NCBI RefSeq assembly: GCF_000276665.1
Contig: NW_004955417.1
Coordinates: 24,938,872 to 25,002,871, forward strand
Length of the DNA: 64,000 nt
DNA from: Chinchilla lanigera
Lineage: Eukaryota; Chordata; Mammalia; Rodentia; Chinchillidae
Reading direction: 5' to 3'
Shown here: positions 35,966 through 47,735 of the stretch, piece by piece
Layout of the letters: every line of letters starts with the position of its first letter
Position numbering within the stretch: position 1 is the stretch's first letter
Notes under the pieces: model-generated
What the model was told of the DNA's origin: nothing
Databases searched by the model: none
The model's input: only the letters and a program-made list of their open reading frames with translations
Translations under genes and position numbers: made by a program

Positions 35966-36436
35966 TACTACAAAGTCATGAAGTTCAATAACTGGTTTAT
36001 CAAAGATTGTTGAACCCATTAGTGACTAATATGATAGCAAAATCTGAGAATGCTGATTCATAATCCAGGGTGCCTTTCATTAAACCTTTCACTCAGCCCT
36101 TCTTGATGGTTCAAGGTGCTAAAGCTACACTCACTGATGACTAAGAAAATCGCTACTCACACAGAGTCGCTACTCCTCCTATCTGGAAGGTTCTAGAAGG
36201 TTCCTCAACATTTTAGATTTGCATGTGGAGAACACTAAAGGAGAAAATATAGTGAAAGTTTCTCGCTTTTCCTTGGGTGTCCAATCCATGTGGCCAAGGT
36301 ACATTCTCACATCTGAGTTCCAAGGCAAGATCTTGAGCTGTGTGGTGCATTTCAACTATGTTCACCCTCTCCTGGGAAGAATGAGCTTAGGTTTCTATTT
36401 AAGGTTCTCCCTCTCTCTCATTTTCTGTTTTAAAAG

Positions 36437-36508
36437 GAGATGATGGTGAAAGAGGAGATCCAGGAGAAGAGGGAAAAGGTGGCAAAGTGGGACGCAGGGG
36501 GCCGAAAG
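36437..36508 (+). CDS. COLEC10: COLEC10 coding exon 2: collagen-like region, first part
   Basis: 72 bp, phase 1-1, encoding the rest of Gly50 to the first base of Gly74: triplets GDD GER GDP GEE GKG GKV GRR GPK. The acceptor follows a good pyrimidine tract (CTCTCATTTTCTGTTTTAAAAG) and the donor is AAAG|GTAGGT. From memory the human exon has His at position 64 and Met at 70, where this species has Gly and Arg; the triplet repeat stays intact. Confidence 0.95.
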
Positions 36509-37865
36509 GTAGGTAAACCAATGTGAAACTGATACCCTTGGAGATGTTCCTGTCTCTCTCCTCGCCCTTGCCCTGGAGATTAGCAGTTCATGATGCCCTC
36601 TGCCCCTGAGACATATGAAATATACTTCTGATGTGAATTCACACCCACCTGAGAGCTCCCACTAACTTGCCTAGCAGCAAAGCAGGGACATATTTCTCAA
36701 GTTACATTCTTAGGACTGGCCAGAGGGGGCGCTCTGGAGCCCCAGAGAGTTCAAGTCTAGAACTATCTAAGAAATGATGAGTTTTGAAAACAGCTGTTCT
36801 CTCCTTAGAAGCTGTAGTTAAGCAACTTTCTTTGGCCTAGGGCTTAAAGTGAAGGGTAAAAAGGAACAGAAATAGCTTCCTGAGCCATTGCTGAAGTCAC
36901 CTTCCCACGGTATATCTCTGCCTCTCTATCTCCTCTCATAAAAATGGATAACACAGTGGGACAAATGGAGGGATACAAGGAGTAGGAGCAGAGATGAGAA
37001 TAGCATGCTAGCTAATGGGGGACTTTTCTCTAATAAAGCCCAGGGTAAGGCTCGTTAAAACATAGCTTCTGGTGTAATTCTGCGTCTTCTGAACACTTGA
37101 ATTGTTCCCAGCCAATTGCTACAAGATAGCTGCCCTAGACCCCTCAGTTTAAAATATTGAGTAGTTCAAAGAGAATGAAAGACTCACTGGCCCTTGAGGC
37201 CTCAGTTTGAGAAACACTGGTTTACACTTCTCATATTCTAAAAAGATGTATGTTTCTTGCAAAATTATTCTCACATAAATAAAGCTTTACAACTGGTAAA
37301 TATTTTTCTATTATCATATTTAATAAATAAATAAATACTAATTTTAGAAGAATTCATTTGTCCTTGATCGTAAGTTTTGGGATGAAAAGCTCAAGACAAT
37401 GTCGGATGTCTCTTTGATCACTAGGTCTTACGATTACACGTACCTTCCCTCTTTTGAAGTGGTTAAGATTATCAAATCTTGTTTTAAAAGACAGAAGAGA
37501 CAGGGAAACAGAATCCCAAAGCAAAGCCAGAATGTTTTCCTAAATAGAGTACAAGAATCCTTCTACTCTGTCTCTTCAATTTTAAATTAAACATACTCAG
37601 CTGTGGTCATTCTAGTAATAGAATACTCTGCATCCATGAGTATTTTCATATGATTACATCGAGGACTGTCATAATCATCCATGATTTAATTTTAATATAT
37701 AAATTATTACTGTTAAAAATAGATAATATAACATAGGTGGTATGTTAGATGTCACAGGCACAATATGTTCTTTGCTATTTCCTTCAAGTGAGTAGTATAT
37801 GTTTGCTTCATCTTGAGAGGGGAAAAAGAGTTTATGATATAAAAATGTCATTCTTTGCTTTTCAG
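36509..37865 (+). other. COLEC10: COLEC10 intron 2 (1.36 kb)
   Basis: Phase 1, GTAGGT...TTTTCAG. A short TAAATAAATAAATA run at 37322 is the only repeat I recognise; otherwise single-copy. Confidence 0.93.
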
Positions 37866-37937
37866 GAATTAAAGGAGAATTGGGTGACATAGGACCCCAG
37901 GGCAATATTGGCAAGTCTGGGCCCATTGGCAAGAAGG
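37866..37937 (+). CDS. COLEC10: COLEC10 coding exon 3: collagen-like region with MASP-binding-like motif
   Basis: 72 bp, phase 1-1, residues 74-98: GIK GEL GDI GPQ GNI GKS GPI GKK. The segment GKSGP (89-93) fits the GKxGP pattern whose Lys contacts MASP CUB domains in collectins and ficolins; that role is carried over from the family. The acceptor is TTGCTTTTCAG and the donor AAG|GTAAGC. Confidence 0.95.
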
Positions 37938-38939
37938 GTAAGCTGTATTTTAGTATTTTTCCATTGCAAATGAAAGCAAACTGAGTGTGTCCTTAATACA
38001 TTTTTAAAGTTTGTATGATTAAAATGCTTCATTTCTTTCTTTTAAAAGACAAGTTCTCTGTGTCTTCACAGTGGCTCTTATACAAGCAATATATCTCAGA
38101 CTTCCAAAAGAGATACGCAATGGGCAAAATTAAACAAGATTTCAGGAATCAAAAATAAGGTGCTGGAAATCTCTATACTGAACTCTGTCCTGGGACCTAT
38201 TGGTAGACATGAATCCTTGACATAATAAAAATACAATTATTCATAAAATGCAAAGTAGGTAGAAAAGTAAAAATTTTTTTTCATGATTTGAATGGAGTAA
38301 TGAATAGTTCTGTGATCTATTAACCAGGTAAGAACTTGAAGAACATGTGTGCACATTTGCTTTCAGGCACATTCTGATTTCATTCATAATTACAACCTCA
38401 ATATTAGAAAACAAAGATAGTCTTCTCTTTATGAACTAAGCTCTCCTCTCTTCTCTTCTCAAAAAGCTCCACAATGATAGCAGCTCTAATGTCTTCCAGT
38501 ACTCACTAATTCATACCTACAGGTATTGTTTCATGTGTTCGGGAGATACAAAGCTGGATGAGAATGAAATTTTTATTGCAAATAGAATTTTCTCATTATA
38601 ATACCAGTGAAGACTGTAGGAAGCTCAATGCCATGTATATTATAATGACTGTGACCTTTTCATAAACACCTGAGCCTTACAGAATTAAACAAACACTTGT
38701 AGGGCCAGCAGTGTGTTCTTGTGGATAGGTTGACGGGCTGGAGTCAGAGGTGAGGCGGTAGCCTCCCTTCTCATCCTGTGGTCTGACACGCCCTCTCTCC
38801 ACCCTCTTTTCCAGTTCCTTCCTGTGTCAATTTGGGGGATATTTTTGCAAGGGGAATAATATAATACAGGACACATACTTTACAAGATTATTTATAACAG
38901 TCACCCAAAGAATGAGATACAAGAGAGTGCAGGAAGTGT

Positions 38940-40030
38940 CCACACACTAAGACTAAGAAATCCAGCTGAGGTCCTGGATCCCTTGCAAATGTTCTGCATG
39001 AGTCCAGCTGAAGACCTAGAGCTCGTAACAGCCCCTCCCATGAGTCCACCTGGAGGCCTAGAGCCCATTACAATATCTCATGCAGGCCTGTTTCACGGAT
39101 CTGTGCTGGGAAGACCCAAAGGTCAGTGGTGGAATCTAGAAAGTCTGTGCCAGCTGGATGAAGGATCTGTGCTAGCAGGCGGAGGGACCTGCACTGGAGC
39201 CAGGAAGTGATGCTCAGAAAAGGAACCAGAGCTCCCCTGAAAGGTACCACAGCCATCCTCAGCAACAGTGAGGTCCCAAACTCCTCTGATGATCAAGATG
39301 GCTGAGTTCCCATTAGGGAAGCCAACACAGCAAGCTTCTTCAGGAGACCAGCAGTGCACCATCTCCCCCTCCAGCACCAGGAAGCGATGCTCAAAGTAGA
39401 GTCAGAGCTCCCCCAAAGCGAACCAAAGCCATTCTCAGTGCCAACGAGGTCCCGAGCTCCCCAGAGGATGGTAACAGCCAAGTTCATCAGGAAAGCCAGC
39501 ATGATGAGCTCCTCCAAAACAACCAACAGCTCCTTACAGCTTCTACCAGCTCCCAACAGCCTCTCTCAGCTCCCAGCAGCCTCCTTCTCCAGTTCTGCCT
39601 CTTATGCTGCTGGCAACAATCCCCAGGTGGGCCTCCCACACCCAGAACCACGCTTACTCAGTTCAGCTGGGGGTTACAAGTTGACCACCAGTGCTCAGTC
39701 CACCACACTTCCTTTCCACCACACAGGAAGGCAAGGGTGGAGGGCAGTGCTAATGAAGAGAAACTGCAATGATATTGTTGGATCCAGTGGCTATTACTGC
39801 ACATGCACTTCAAGTTGAAATCTTCACAGCTTCAGAAGAGCGACATGAGCTCCTCGTGGTTCACATGTCCTGCTGGCGCTGTGCTGTGGAGTTTTCTCCT
39901 CAGGCTCCTGAAGCTTCGGCTTCAGAGCCTCTCGTTTGCATGGGTCCTTCCCAAGACCCAGAGAGAAGACTTAGCAATGGGTTCTTATGGCCTAATGTCG
40001 TGGCAAAGTAAGACATTATCCCCCACTGGT
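38940..40030 (+). repeat. Unclassified GC-richer block with 42-bp and 177-bp internal repeats
   Basis: A roughly 1.1-kb block contrasts with its A/T-rich surroundings. CCAGCTG/CCACCTG units start at 38962, 39004 and 39046 (period 42). A longer unit starting CAGGAAGTGATGCTCA (39201) recurs as CAGGAAGCGATGCTCA (39378), period 177, with continuing similarity (AGAGCTCCCC, AGCCATTCTCAG-like, GAGGTCCC). GGATCTGTGCTGG/GGATCTGTGCTAG also repeats. It contains short frames, but none with a recognisable domain. It could be an LTR or ERV fragment or a minisatellite-derived element; I cannot classify it. Confidence 0.6.
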
Positions 40031-41181
40031 TAAAGTAGTGCATCTCCACATTTTAGAAAAATGATCATTCCTCCAACTGCCCTTTTAGAAATATTTTTCC
40101 TAATTGGTGCCCAGTGAAATTTTAATACCATCCCTGGACTAACTGTTGACTTATATATTCTGTATTTATTTATAATTTATGTATTTTTAAAAGTGTGATT
40201 TTTTCATCACCCCCCCCCAAGAATCAGTGCCTGCAACCTTGAGGTGATATTGCCCACAGGGAAAGCACAGTTAAGACTATACTGCCTTCTGCTCCAACTT
40301 CTTTCCATCACTCTTTTTGCACTGGGTGATTTTGGAGTGGATACAAGTATTTGGGAAGCTAACTAAGATGAGCTGAAGTGAGGAAAATACTTATCTTGGA
40401 CGTAATGAGATGTATTTGTGTAGTTTGAAGTTACTTCCACATACAGTTCAGTTCTTGCTAACAAGCCCAATGTAGGAGTCATGTCCAAAAGTATTCATAC
40501 CACATACTGTGCAAATCCCCTCAAAGTCATGACATGAAAGTGCTGGGCCGGAGGTCAGATCATCATCGGAATGTGTCCTGGGTTGCCCAGCACAGAAATG
40601 TGTGGATTGTGGAAAAGAAATAATGTTTGAAGACTACAGGGCCCGAGCTGGTTCTGGAAAGCTTTTTCCAAATTTAATAATCTTTGTGTGAGTAAGAAAA
40701 AAGAAAACTTTACAGAGCATATTCTCAAATTTGACAATATTTTTAATTTATTGCATTAATGACAAATAGCAAAGGTTAAAGGCTATTCTGATCCTTAGTG
40801 ATGAAAATAAAATTCAAACTTCTGGTGCAAGCTATGAGGGACTGACTGGCATTACGTTAATCTTTCTGTTATGTATATTCACTTGGAACAAAAATAATTA
40901 GATATATGTTCAAATCACAAGAAAGCTACCAAACATGAATAGAGGTTAGGAGCCATGGAGCAGAAGGGACCCACCCTGCAGTAAGCTTGCGTTCTGCATT
41001 CTTTCATCTCCTCAGATGTTCACCAGTTCCTAAGTCAAGTCGGCAGGCTAAGAGGCGAGGGGGATGAGCAGAAAGTCACTCCAACTGAGTTGATATTTGA
41101 GGACCGACCCAGAAGAATGCACCAGGAAAAAGTCCCATATTTTTAGTTAGAACTCCAGATATTTTGAGAAATTAAAGATTT

Positions 41182-41306
41182 TTATTTGTTTTCTTTTGGA
41201 GACAGGGTCTCAATATGTAGCCCAGGATGGCCTTGAACTCACAGTGATCCTTCTGCCTCAGCCTCCTGAGGGCTGGGGTTACAGGAGTGCACCACAGCAC
41301 CTGGCT
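41182..41306 (-). mobile_element. B1 SINE (antisense)
   Basis: TTTTTATTTGTTTTCTTTTG tail, GAGACAGGGTCTCAATATG, CCTTGAACTCACAGTGATCC, CTGCCTCAGCCTCCTGAG, and ACCACAGCACCTGGC. Confidence 0.9.
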
Positions 41307-41399
41307 TGTGTCACCAATTCTAATTAAAATCTTACTTGAGATGCTTTCCAGAACAAAAATTCAGGAAACAAATAACCTTCACAGATATTGGAAATAAAG

Positions 41400-42500
41400 A
41401 ATGGGTGGGTCATTATTTAGAGATGATTTATTGTATACCTAGAAAATACAAAATAAGCTAGAAATAAACTATTTGCTTTAATGTATTGTTGAATACCTTA
41501 ATTTACAAAAATCAGTTTTGCTGCTACATAAAAATAATTCAAAAACAAATTAAAGCAATGCCATATATCATAGTATCGAAATTATCAAACACCTAGGAAT
41601 AAGTCTAGTGAAAATTGTATTAGCCCTTCACAGTGAACAAAACATGATGATAAGGAAATAAAGTATGGAGCTGGGGATTTAGCTCAGCAGCACAGCAACT
41701 GCCTGGCAAGCACAAGGTCATGAGTTCGATTCCTGGCACTGGAAAAAAACAAAAAACAAAAAAAATGAAATAAAGTATATCTCAGGTAACAGAGGTAAAA
41801 ATAATTCTAGAATTGATCTATAGTTTCAATACCTTTTGCATCAAAATTTCAAAGTATTCTTTTGGAAACCAATTAGCCAACTCAAAAATTATGTCTAAAT
41901 TAAAAGGACTAAGAATACACAATACATTTGTTAAAAATAAAAGTGAAGCTGGAAGATATAAATTATGGAATTTAAATATTTATTACAAAACCAGCTAATG
42001 AGGTAGACAAATCAATGGAAATAAAAACAGTGTAGAAACAGACAACTGTACTAAGTTTGATTTATGTAGGGATGATGCTACTGTATTTTATAATAGGAAA
42101 TCATGAGTGTATCAGTACATTGTGTTGGGTTAATTGGGTATTAATGATAATAGTAATAATCTTATCCTGATACTTAGCACTGTCTAAAATCAGTGGTTTG
42201 TAAGTCTAAGTTTTGGGTAAAATCAAATCTGATGGTCCTAAATTTGAAATGTAAAGAGTGCATATAGTAATTAATGTGAAATTCTGTGTTTTTTCTTATC
42301 AAAAAATAGGCACAATTTTTAAACCAGATATGAAAAAGACTAACCATAAAGAAGGCCTATCAAAAGACCTTCCATTCATCAAAAACTCCTATTAGAGCAC
42401 AAACAAGGAAATCCCAGAACTGGTTATGTGCTACCTGTATATCCAGTGCAGAATCTATATCCAAAATATACAAGGACATCATACAAATCTATAGTAGAAC
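41400..42500 (+). mobile_element. Old L1 ORF2 fragment, interrupted by an ID SINE
   Basis: Scattered phrases match L1 ORF2 in the correct order: CACCTAGGAATAAGTCTAGTGA, TGGAAACCAATTAGCCAACTC, TTATTACAAAACCAGCTAATG, ACAAATCAATGG and, later, GAATCTATATCCAAAATATAC. Heavily diverged, so boundaries are approximate. An ID element splits it at 41667-41766. Confidence 0.6.
41667..41766 (+). mobile_element. ID SINE with perfect 12-bp target site duplication
   Basis: GGAGCTGGGGATTTAGCTC (A-box part), GCAAGCACAAGGTCATGAG, GTTCGATTCC (B box) and an A-rich tail. The duplication GAAATAAAGTAT lies at 41655-41666 and 41767-41778, without mismatch. The integrity points to a fairly recent insertion. Confidence 0.93.
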
Positions 42501-44289
42501 ACAGATAATCCTCCCAAAATGTCACTTTTCATTGTGTTTTATTTCCATCAGTTAAATTTAATATGTTTTGATTAAGTGTCCTAGAGAAAAGGCTGTTTTC
42601 TGCTTATTATTATTCCTTCCTCCTTTCTTTAAAGTGTTATAAAGCTGTGGGCAACTAAACAAGTAATGAATGTAGCCAAAAACAAGAGGCCAATGATTAT
42701 TTTAAACAAGCAGTAAAGAGGCACAACAATTGGCTCATTCATTAAAATATTACCATTATTGGATTTTGCATTGTGATATTTGTCTACTTTTAAAATTTTA
42801 GCAACTTTCTTAAGATGCACTGCTTTCACAACTACTTCTCCACTTGTTAATTTTGTATTATTTTTCTTAAAGAAGGCCCTGCAAATTGTCTAAACTTCAG
42901 ATAAAATGCAACATGGACCTGCCACTGACTATGCCAACTTAACCACTGATTAAAAGGATAAGAAGTCATAGCCAGAAAGCAGGATGTTGGACTCCAGAAG
43001 TTCTGGAGACATCGTGTTAAACGAGGCTGAGATATGTGTACCGCCATAGACAAAGCAGAGGTGGAAGGGATCAAGTCCAGATTTGAAGAATTTCATTTTA
43101 CAATGAGCCATCCTAGATGTGGCTCTTTCCTGAATCAAGTGTGTCAAGCTGACATGAGTCTACAATGAAAGGGTTGGGAGCTGATGACCTTAAGCCAAGT
43201 TTAATCCTCTCATAGAATATGACTAAGTGACTCGGAGAAGTAGTAGCTGACAGAGATGAAGAAAGACAAAGTCTTTAGTATGGCTGGCAGAACTTCAAAG
43301 TGGATGCAGTGATAGAGTTAACTAAACTTACCTGCTTCAGGTCAATTCTTCCTTCAAGGTCCAGGTACATAGTTCTCAGGGTTTCATGGATACTTCTGTC
43401 ACTGGACTCATTGTCATGGCTGATTAATATATTTTCCCCTCTAACTGGTGATTTTCTGGGGATAAAATGAGTAGAGAATGAACGATATCCTGTATGTTTG
43501 CTTAAGAAAATATAAGGTCTATATGGGGACTCAAGTTTTATCCTGATGTCTACTACATGGTAAAAACTGTAAATAGTTGTTGTGTTACAAATGAAAAACA
43601 GAAGAATGATAAAACACATTTCCCACAATGTGGCCTTCTGTTCTATCTCTTATTCCTCTAAGCATCATTTCCTCTCATGTCAATTTCCACCACTGGCTAT
43701 GAGATTTCCTTCTCTTCTGAGGTATGCCATCAAAATTTATGAACATGTCTTAGAATTTTTTAAAAATGGAGATGCAGTGTTCTGGCTAAACTAGATTAAT
43801 TTCCTTTTTAATCTGTACTTTGAAATTCATTGTCCTCATTGTGGCGGTGGCCTTTCTAAGCCTTTCACTGACAGGGATGAATCTCAATTTTCTAGGCTGA
43901 CCTCAGCGTTGTCACTTGCTTGGCTAAAGTTAGCTTTCTTCGTGTCAATATTTCATTTTAGGAATAAGAATGACTTAGTAAAGGTAAATCCAACCTCATA
44001 GCAAAATAAATGTTTTCACTTAAGGTCAATAGTCCCTTTACGCTGAAAGCCTTGTGCTTTTTGTCTGTTTGAATGTGACCTCTAATTCTTCAAACTTAAG
44101 ACAGTTATTACAGATATGTTCCCAGTCGTGGTCCAAAATAAATTTTTGTGGATAGCCTTAACTATAATTAATTTTGGTGAAACAGATGTGCGAAACCCAA
44201 ACCTTCTGTGAGCTAAGTGCATGAATGTGTACCCTTACCATAGCTCACACTTAGTGAGCAGAAGCTAACATCAGCAGGGGCCCCCCCGT

Positions 44290-44470
44290 GGGTCAACCCA
44301 TGCTAACCCCATTACACAATAACATTACCTAGTTTATTCTCCTAATGAGCTTATCACTGTAGATACCATTGATTCCACTTAAAAACCAAATGGGAAGAAA
44401 TTAACTGATCTGTACATATTTAGCTATCAAGTAGCAGAACCAGGACTCAAACTTGGTATTTTGGAGCTTC
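44290..44470 (+). mobile_element. MIR SINE fragment
   Basis: CATTACACAATAACATTACC, AGTTTATTCTCCTAATGAGC, CAAGTAGCAGAACCAGGACT and CAAACTTGGTATTTTGG follow the MIR layout, diverged. Confidence 0.45.
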
Positions 44471-44795
44471 CAGGGTCTTTCACCCTATTACAATGCCCTG
44501 GTGCGTCTGTTTTTAAGAAATTCACATCAAAATACTGGAAATCAACACAGTTCTTTCCTCTTCTCAAAAGACAAAGCCAGGTACCAATCCAAGAAGCTAA
44601 CTCCATATTTCAAGATCCAGTTGAGAGCTGCTGCTTCAGTGCACACTTCTCTACCCTGATCCACGGGAATCTTTTCCTCTTTTGACTCCCTACCAGCAGG
44701 CTTGTGGTTTATTTCACTCTGTTAGTACACAACCATGTTGATATCCTTGTTCTCGTATATGTACTTTTATTTCCTTGAAAGCTCATCATTTTTCT

Positions 44796-44975
44796 AGGTG
44801 TGGAGGCCCACACATGTAATCCCAGCACTCAGGAGGCTGAGGCAAGGGATCATGTCCAGTTTGAGGCCAGCCCACACATAGTGGGAGCCCATACATAGGA
44901 TATGTAATGAGTTCAAGGCCAGCCTGAACTGCATAATGAGATCTTGTCTTAAAAACAACAAAAAAGAAAAAACAA
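44796..44975 (+). mobile_element. B1 SINE with internal insertion/duplication
   Basis: AGGTGTGGAGGCCCACACAT, GTAATCCCAGCACTCAGG and two GAG(G/T)TTCAAGGCCAGCC-like units, with an extra CACACATAGTGGGAGCCC stretch between them, then GAGATCTTGTCTT and an A-rich tail. Confidence 0.85.
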
Positions 44976-45179
44976 AAGAAAATCATTTTCCCAAAGCAAA
45001 TACAACAGCCCTTTATCCTTGGTGGAAATATTCCAAGACCTCCAGTGTCTTCCTAAAACCATGGATGGTACTAAACCCTATATTTACCATGCTTTCTCTA
45101 CCTACATATATACCTATGATAAAGTTTGATTACTACGCTACCATAGGATAAACCTGAGTCACTTGGTAGGACAACAGAT

Positions 45180-45845
45180 GCACCTTGAGACCATAATGTT
45201 GTTGAAATAAATCAGACACACAGGCTTAACTGTCACATGGTTTCATTTATACGAGAATCCCACAGTGTAAGTAAATTAAAAACAAAATACAAGTTAGATA
45301 ATAGTGTAGGGAACCTCATTGGTCTCTTGTTGTACCCTGAAGGGAAATGGCAGTGTGTAAAAGAAAAATACAGACAAGATACAACAGCTGGGTCAGGTGG
45401 AGTTACCTCTTACCTCATGGGAAGAGGACTGACTTCAACAGTAGGGGCATTTATTTTATACTGTTGCAAAATTAGTATCAGGAGAGGTAATGTTGTCTAG
45501 TGACTAACGAGTATATTTGTCCAGGCAGGATGCTTTTTCTAATACTGAGGTATTTTGACTGCTTCAGGCACTCCGGTTCTGTCCTGCCCTCACACATGTG
45601 ACCAATAAGCAGCTCCAGCAGCTCCCACCATAATAGGAAATAAAAGGACAGCTCTTTTGCAAAAGGGAAAGGGACCAAAAGATGGATGGAGGGTGAAGAA
45701 AGGACAGGAAAAGGAGATGGAAAAAGAATTAAGTTGTGTTATGTACATGTACCAACTGCACACAGAAAATGTACTGCAAACCTAGACTGATAAAAATAAA
45801 AATTAACCAATAATTAAATAAATGAATTAACTGATAATAATTTCT
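45180..45845 (+). mobile_element. L1 3' end
   Basis: The piece GAAATAAATCAGACACACAG with CACATGGTTTCATTTATACG has a reverse-complement relative at 52255-52310. The fragment ends in an A-rich tail (ATAAAAATAAAAATTAACC, AATAATTAAATAAATG). Confidence 0.6.
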
Positions 45846-46444
45846 CCCTCAATGTATCTTAGCTTACTGTATTTATCCATCTTGCTTGATGTCTTGAGAT
45901 GATACAATGCTTACATAATGGCACGAAGCATGGGGAATGACTTGGGCATTATAGTGTCAGGTTAGGCTACTCCACAGAGGTTACTTGAAGGCAAGCACTG
46001 CTGCATTCTGACAACCTACCTGACAACTGAGCTGGCTGCTGAGGAGTGGGTGGATTGCATACACAGCATGAAAGTGCGGGACAAAGGCATGATCACATTC
46101 GGGGAGGGATGCAGCAAGATGGCGTAAGACCCCTGTCACACTCTTCCAAATGGCATGCAGGTAAAAATTTATGAATTATTTGTTTTGGGCACTTTCTGCT
46201 TGATACTTTTGGACCACAGGTAACAGAATCTGGAAACCAAAACCACAGATAAGAAGGGATACTCTTCTCTAGTTGTATTTCTTTTATGCTTGTGTGTAGG
46301 CCTTAGCCAGAACTAGGATCATAACAGGACTGAAATCAATGTTCAATCCAGGTTGAATTGAAAGGGATTCAAACTATGAAGTATAAATTTTAAAAATTTA
46401 ACACTTAAACCCGTAATCATGATCTTTTAAGTCCATATTGTTTT

Positions 46445-46832
46445 TGGTGATGATAAGGGTCATAGTTAATTTCCTCACTGCTGGGACAAAACACTCTCAC
46501 AGCTTAACAGAGGAAGATTTACTTTGGCTCAAGGTTATGGTCCTTCAGCATCAGGCTCCAAGGCAGAAACAGGGTGGTGGAAGGACCTGGCAGAGGAGAG
46601 CTACTCACATCAGGGCAGGCAGGAAACAGAGAGAGAAACAGGGAGGGCAGTGCACCCTCCCGGGTCACATCCCCAGCTCCTGCCTTCTAACAGCATGTTT
46701 CCTCACTCTGAACTCTTCTGTGGATTAATCCACCTGTGAGTACAACACCCCATGACCCAATCACATTCCAAAAACCCAGCCTCTGAGTGCATGAGGATTT
46801 TGGATGACATTGCTGGTCTAAATCATAACAAT
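46445..46832 (-). mobile_element. MaLR-type solo LTR (antisense)
   Basis: AATTTCCTCACTGCTGGGAC, GGAAGATTTACTTTGGCTC, GCAGAAACAGGGTGGTGG, and CCATGACCCAATCACATTCC ... CTAAATCATAACA fit the antisense MaLR LTR order. Confidence 0.65.
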
Positions 46833-46854
46833 AAAACTACTATCCCCTTCAAAA

Positions 46855-47310
46855 TTGTCCTAATTTTATTTTTAATTGACGCATAATAATTGCCCAGACT
46901 GATGAGGCACAATGTTATATTTCTATACATGTATATACATTGGGTAATGATCAAGTGAGAGTAATCAGCATATGTATAATCTCAAAGTGTATTGTTCCTC
47001 TCTGATGAAATGTTCAAAGTCTTCTTTTAGCTATTTTGAGGTAGACGGTAGTTACCCTACTATACAATAGAATACCATATGTCATTCCCCCTATATAACT
47101 GTAACTTTGTAATCTCTAACATCTCCCAAAGTCTCCTTGCTTTGTCCTTTCCAGCTGCTAGCAGACATTATTTTATTCTACTTCTATGAGACTGACTGCC
47201 TTAGATTCTACATATGAGTGATATCATGCCATATTTGACTTTCTGTACCTGGCTTATTTCATTTTGATCACATTTTCACACTCTTAGCTTTCTTTCATTA
47301 AGTCATTGGG
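46855..47310 (-). mobile_element. Ancient L1M-type 3' UTR (antisense)
   Basis: ATTTTTAATTGACGCATAAT, CTATACATGTATATACATTG, TTGAGGTAGACGGTAGTTAC and TCTACTTCTATGAGACTGAC follow the antisense L1M 3' UTR ('GTGATGGTTACCAGAGGCTG' and 'TAATTATTATGTGTCAATTA' in the sense direction). Confidence 0.7.
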
Positions 47311-47367
47311 GAAACACCATGAATTGGAGAGCACATATGGCTGGGTGTGAATGGCAGCTGTACCAAT

Positions 47368-47735
47368 CAGCTGCCCCATTGCTGGGACACAATACCTGAC
47401 ACCCACAACTTAAAGGAGAAGTTTAACTTGGCTCACAGTTCAGGAGATTGAGTCCATGGTCAGCTGGCTCCAAAGCAGAAGCATCATGGTGGAAGGCTGT
47501 GGTGGAAGAAATCTGCTCACCTCATGGTACCCAGGAAGCAGAGAGTCAAAGGAGGGGCTAAGGAGGGAAATACACCTACCACGGGCCTGCTCTTTCAACC
47601 AGACATCTTTAACTAAGCACTCTTTCAGGAATCAATCCCCTGTTAAGTGTACTGGCCCCATGATCCAGTCACCTTCCAAAGCCCATCTCAGAACCCATGA
47701 GACTCTAGATCTGAACCATGGCACACACACCACCA
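47368..47735 (-). mobile_element. MaLR-type solo LTR (antisense)
   Basis: GCCCCATTGCTGGGACACAA, TTTAACTTGGCTCACAGTTC, AGAAGCATCATGGTGGAAGG and CCATGATCCAGTCACCTTCC ... TCTGAACCATGGC, closely similar to the LTRs at 22530 and 46445. Confidence 0.7.

Larger units (their letters stand above)
16354..36436 (+). other. COLEC10: COLEC10 intron 1 (20.1 kb) overview
   Basis: Phase 1, GTGAGG...AAAG. It contains SINEs at about 18053, 20334, 22993 and 32558, MaLR LTRs at about 22530, 28162 and 30855, an antisense L1 3' end near 26540-27330, an inverted mariner pair at 33878-34433 and several MIRs. It also has homopolymers (11 C at 18975-18985, 20 T at 22159-22178), an A/T-rich tract at 29585-29700 and a 53-bp duplication (31464/32144). 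No extra exon can be supported. The rest looks like single-copy intron. Confidence 0.9.

Noticed and set aside
39354..39818. A 154-codon frame in the unclassified block
   Set aside because: No recognisable domain, Ser/Pro/Leu-biased low-complexity sequence, and no start context or splice evidence. It looks like a by-product of GC-richer repeats.
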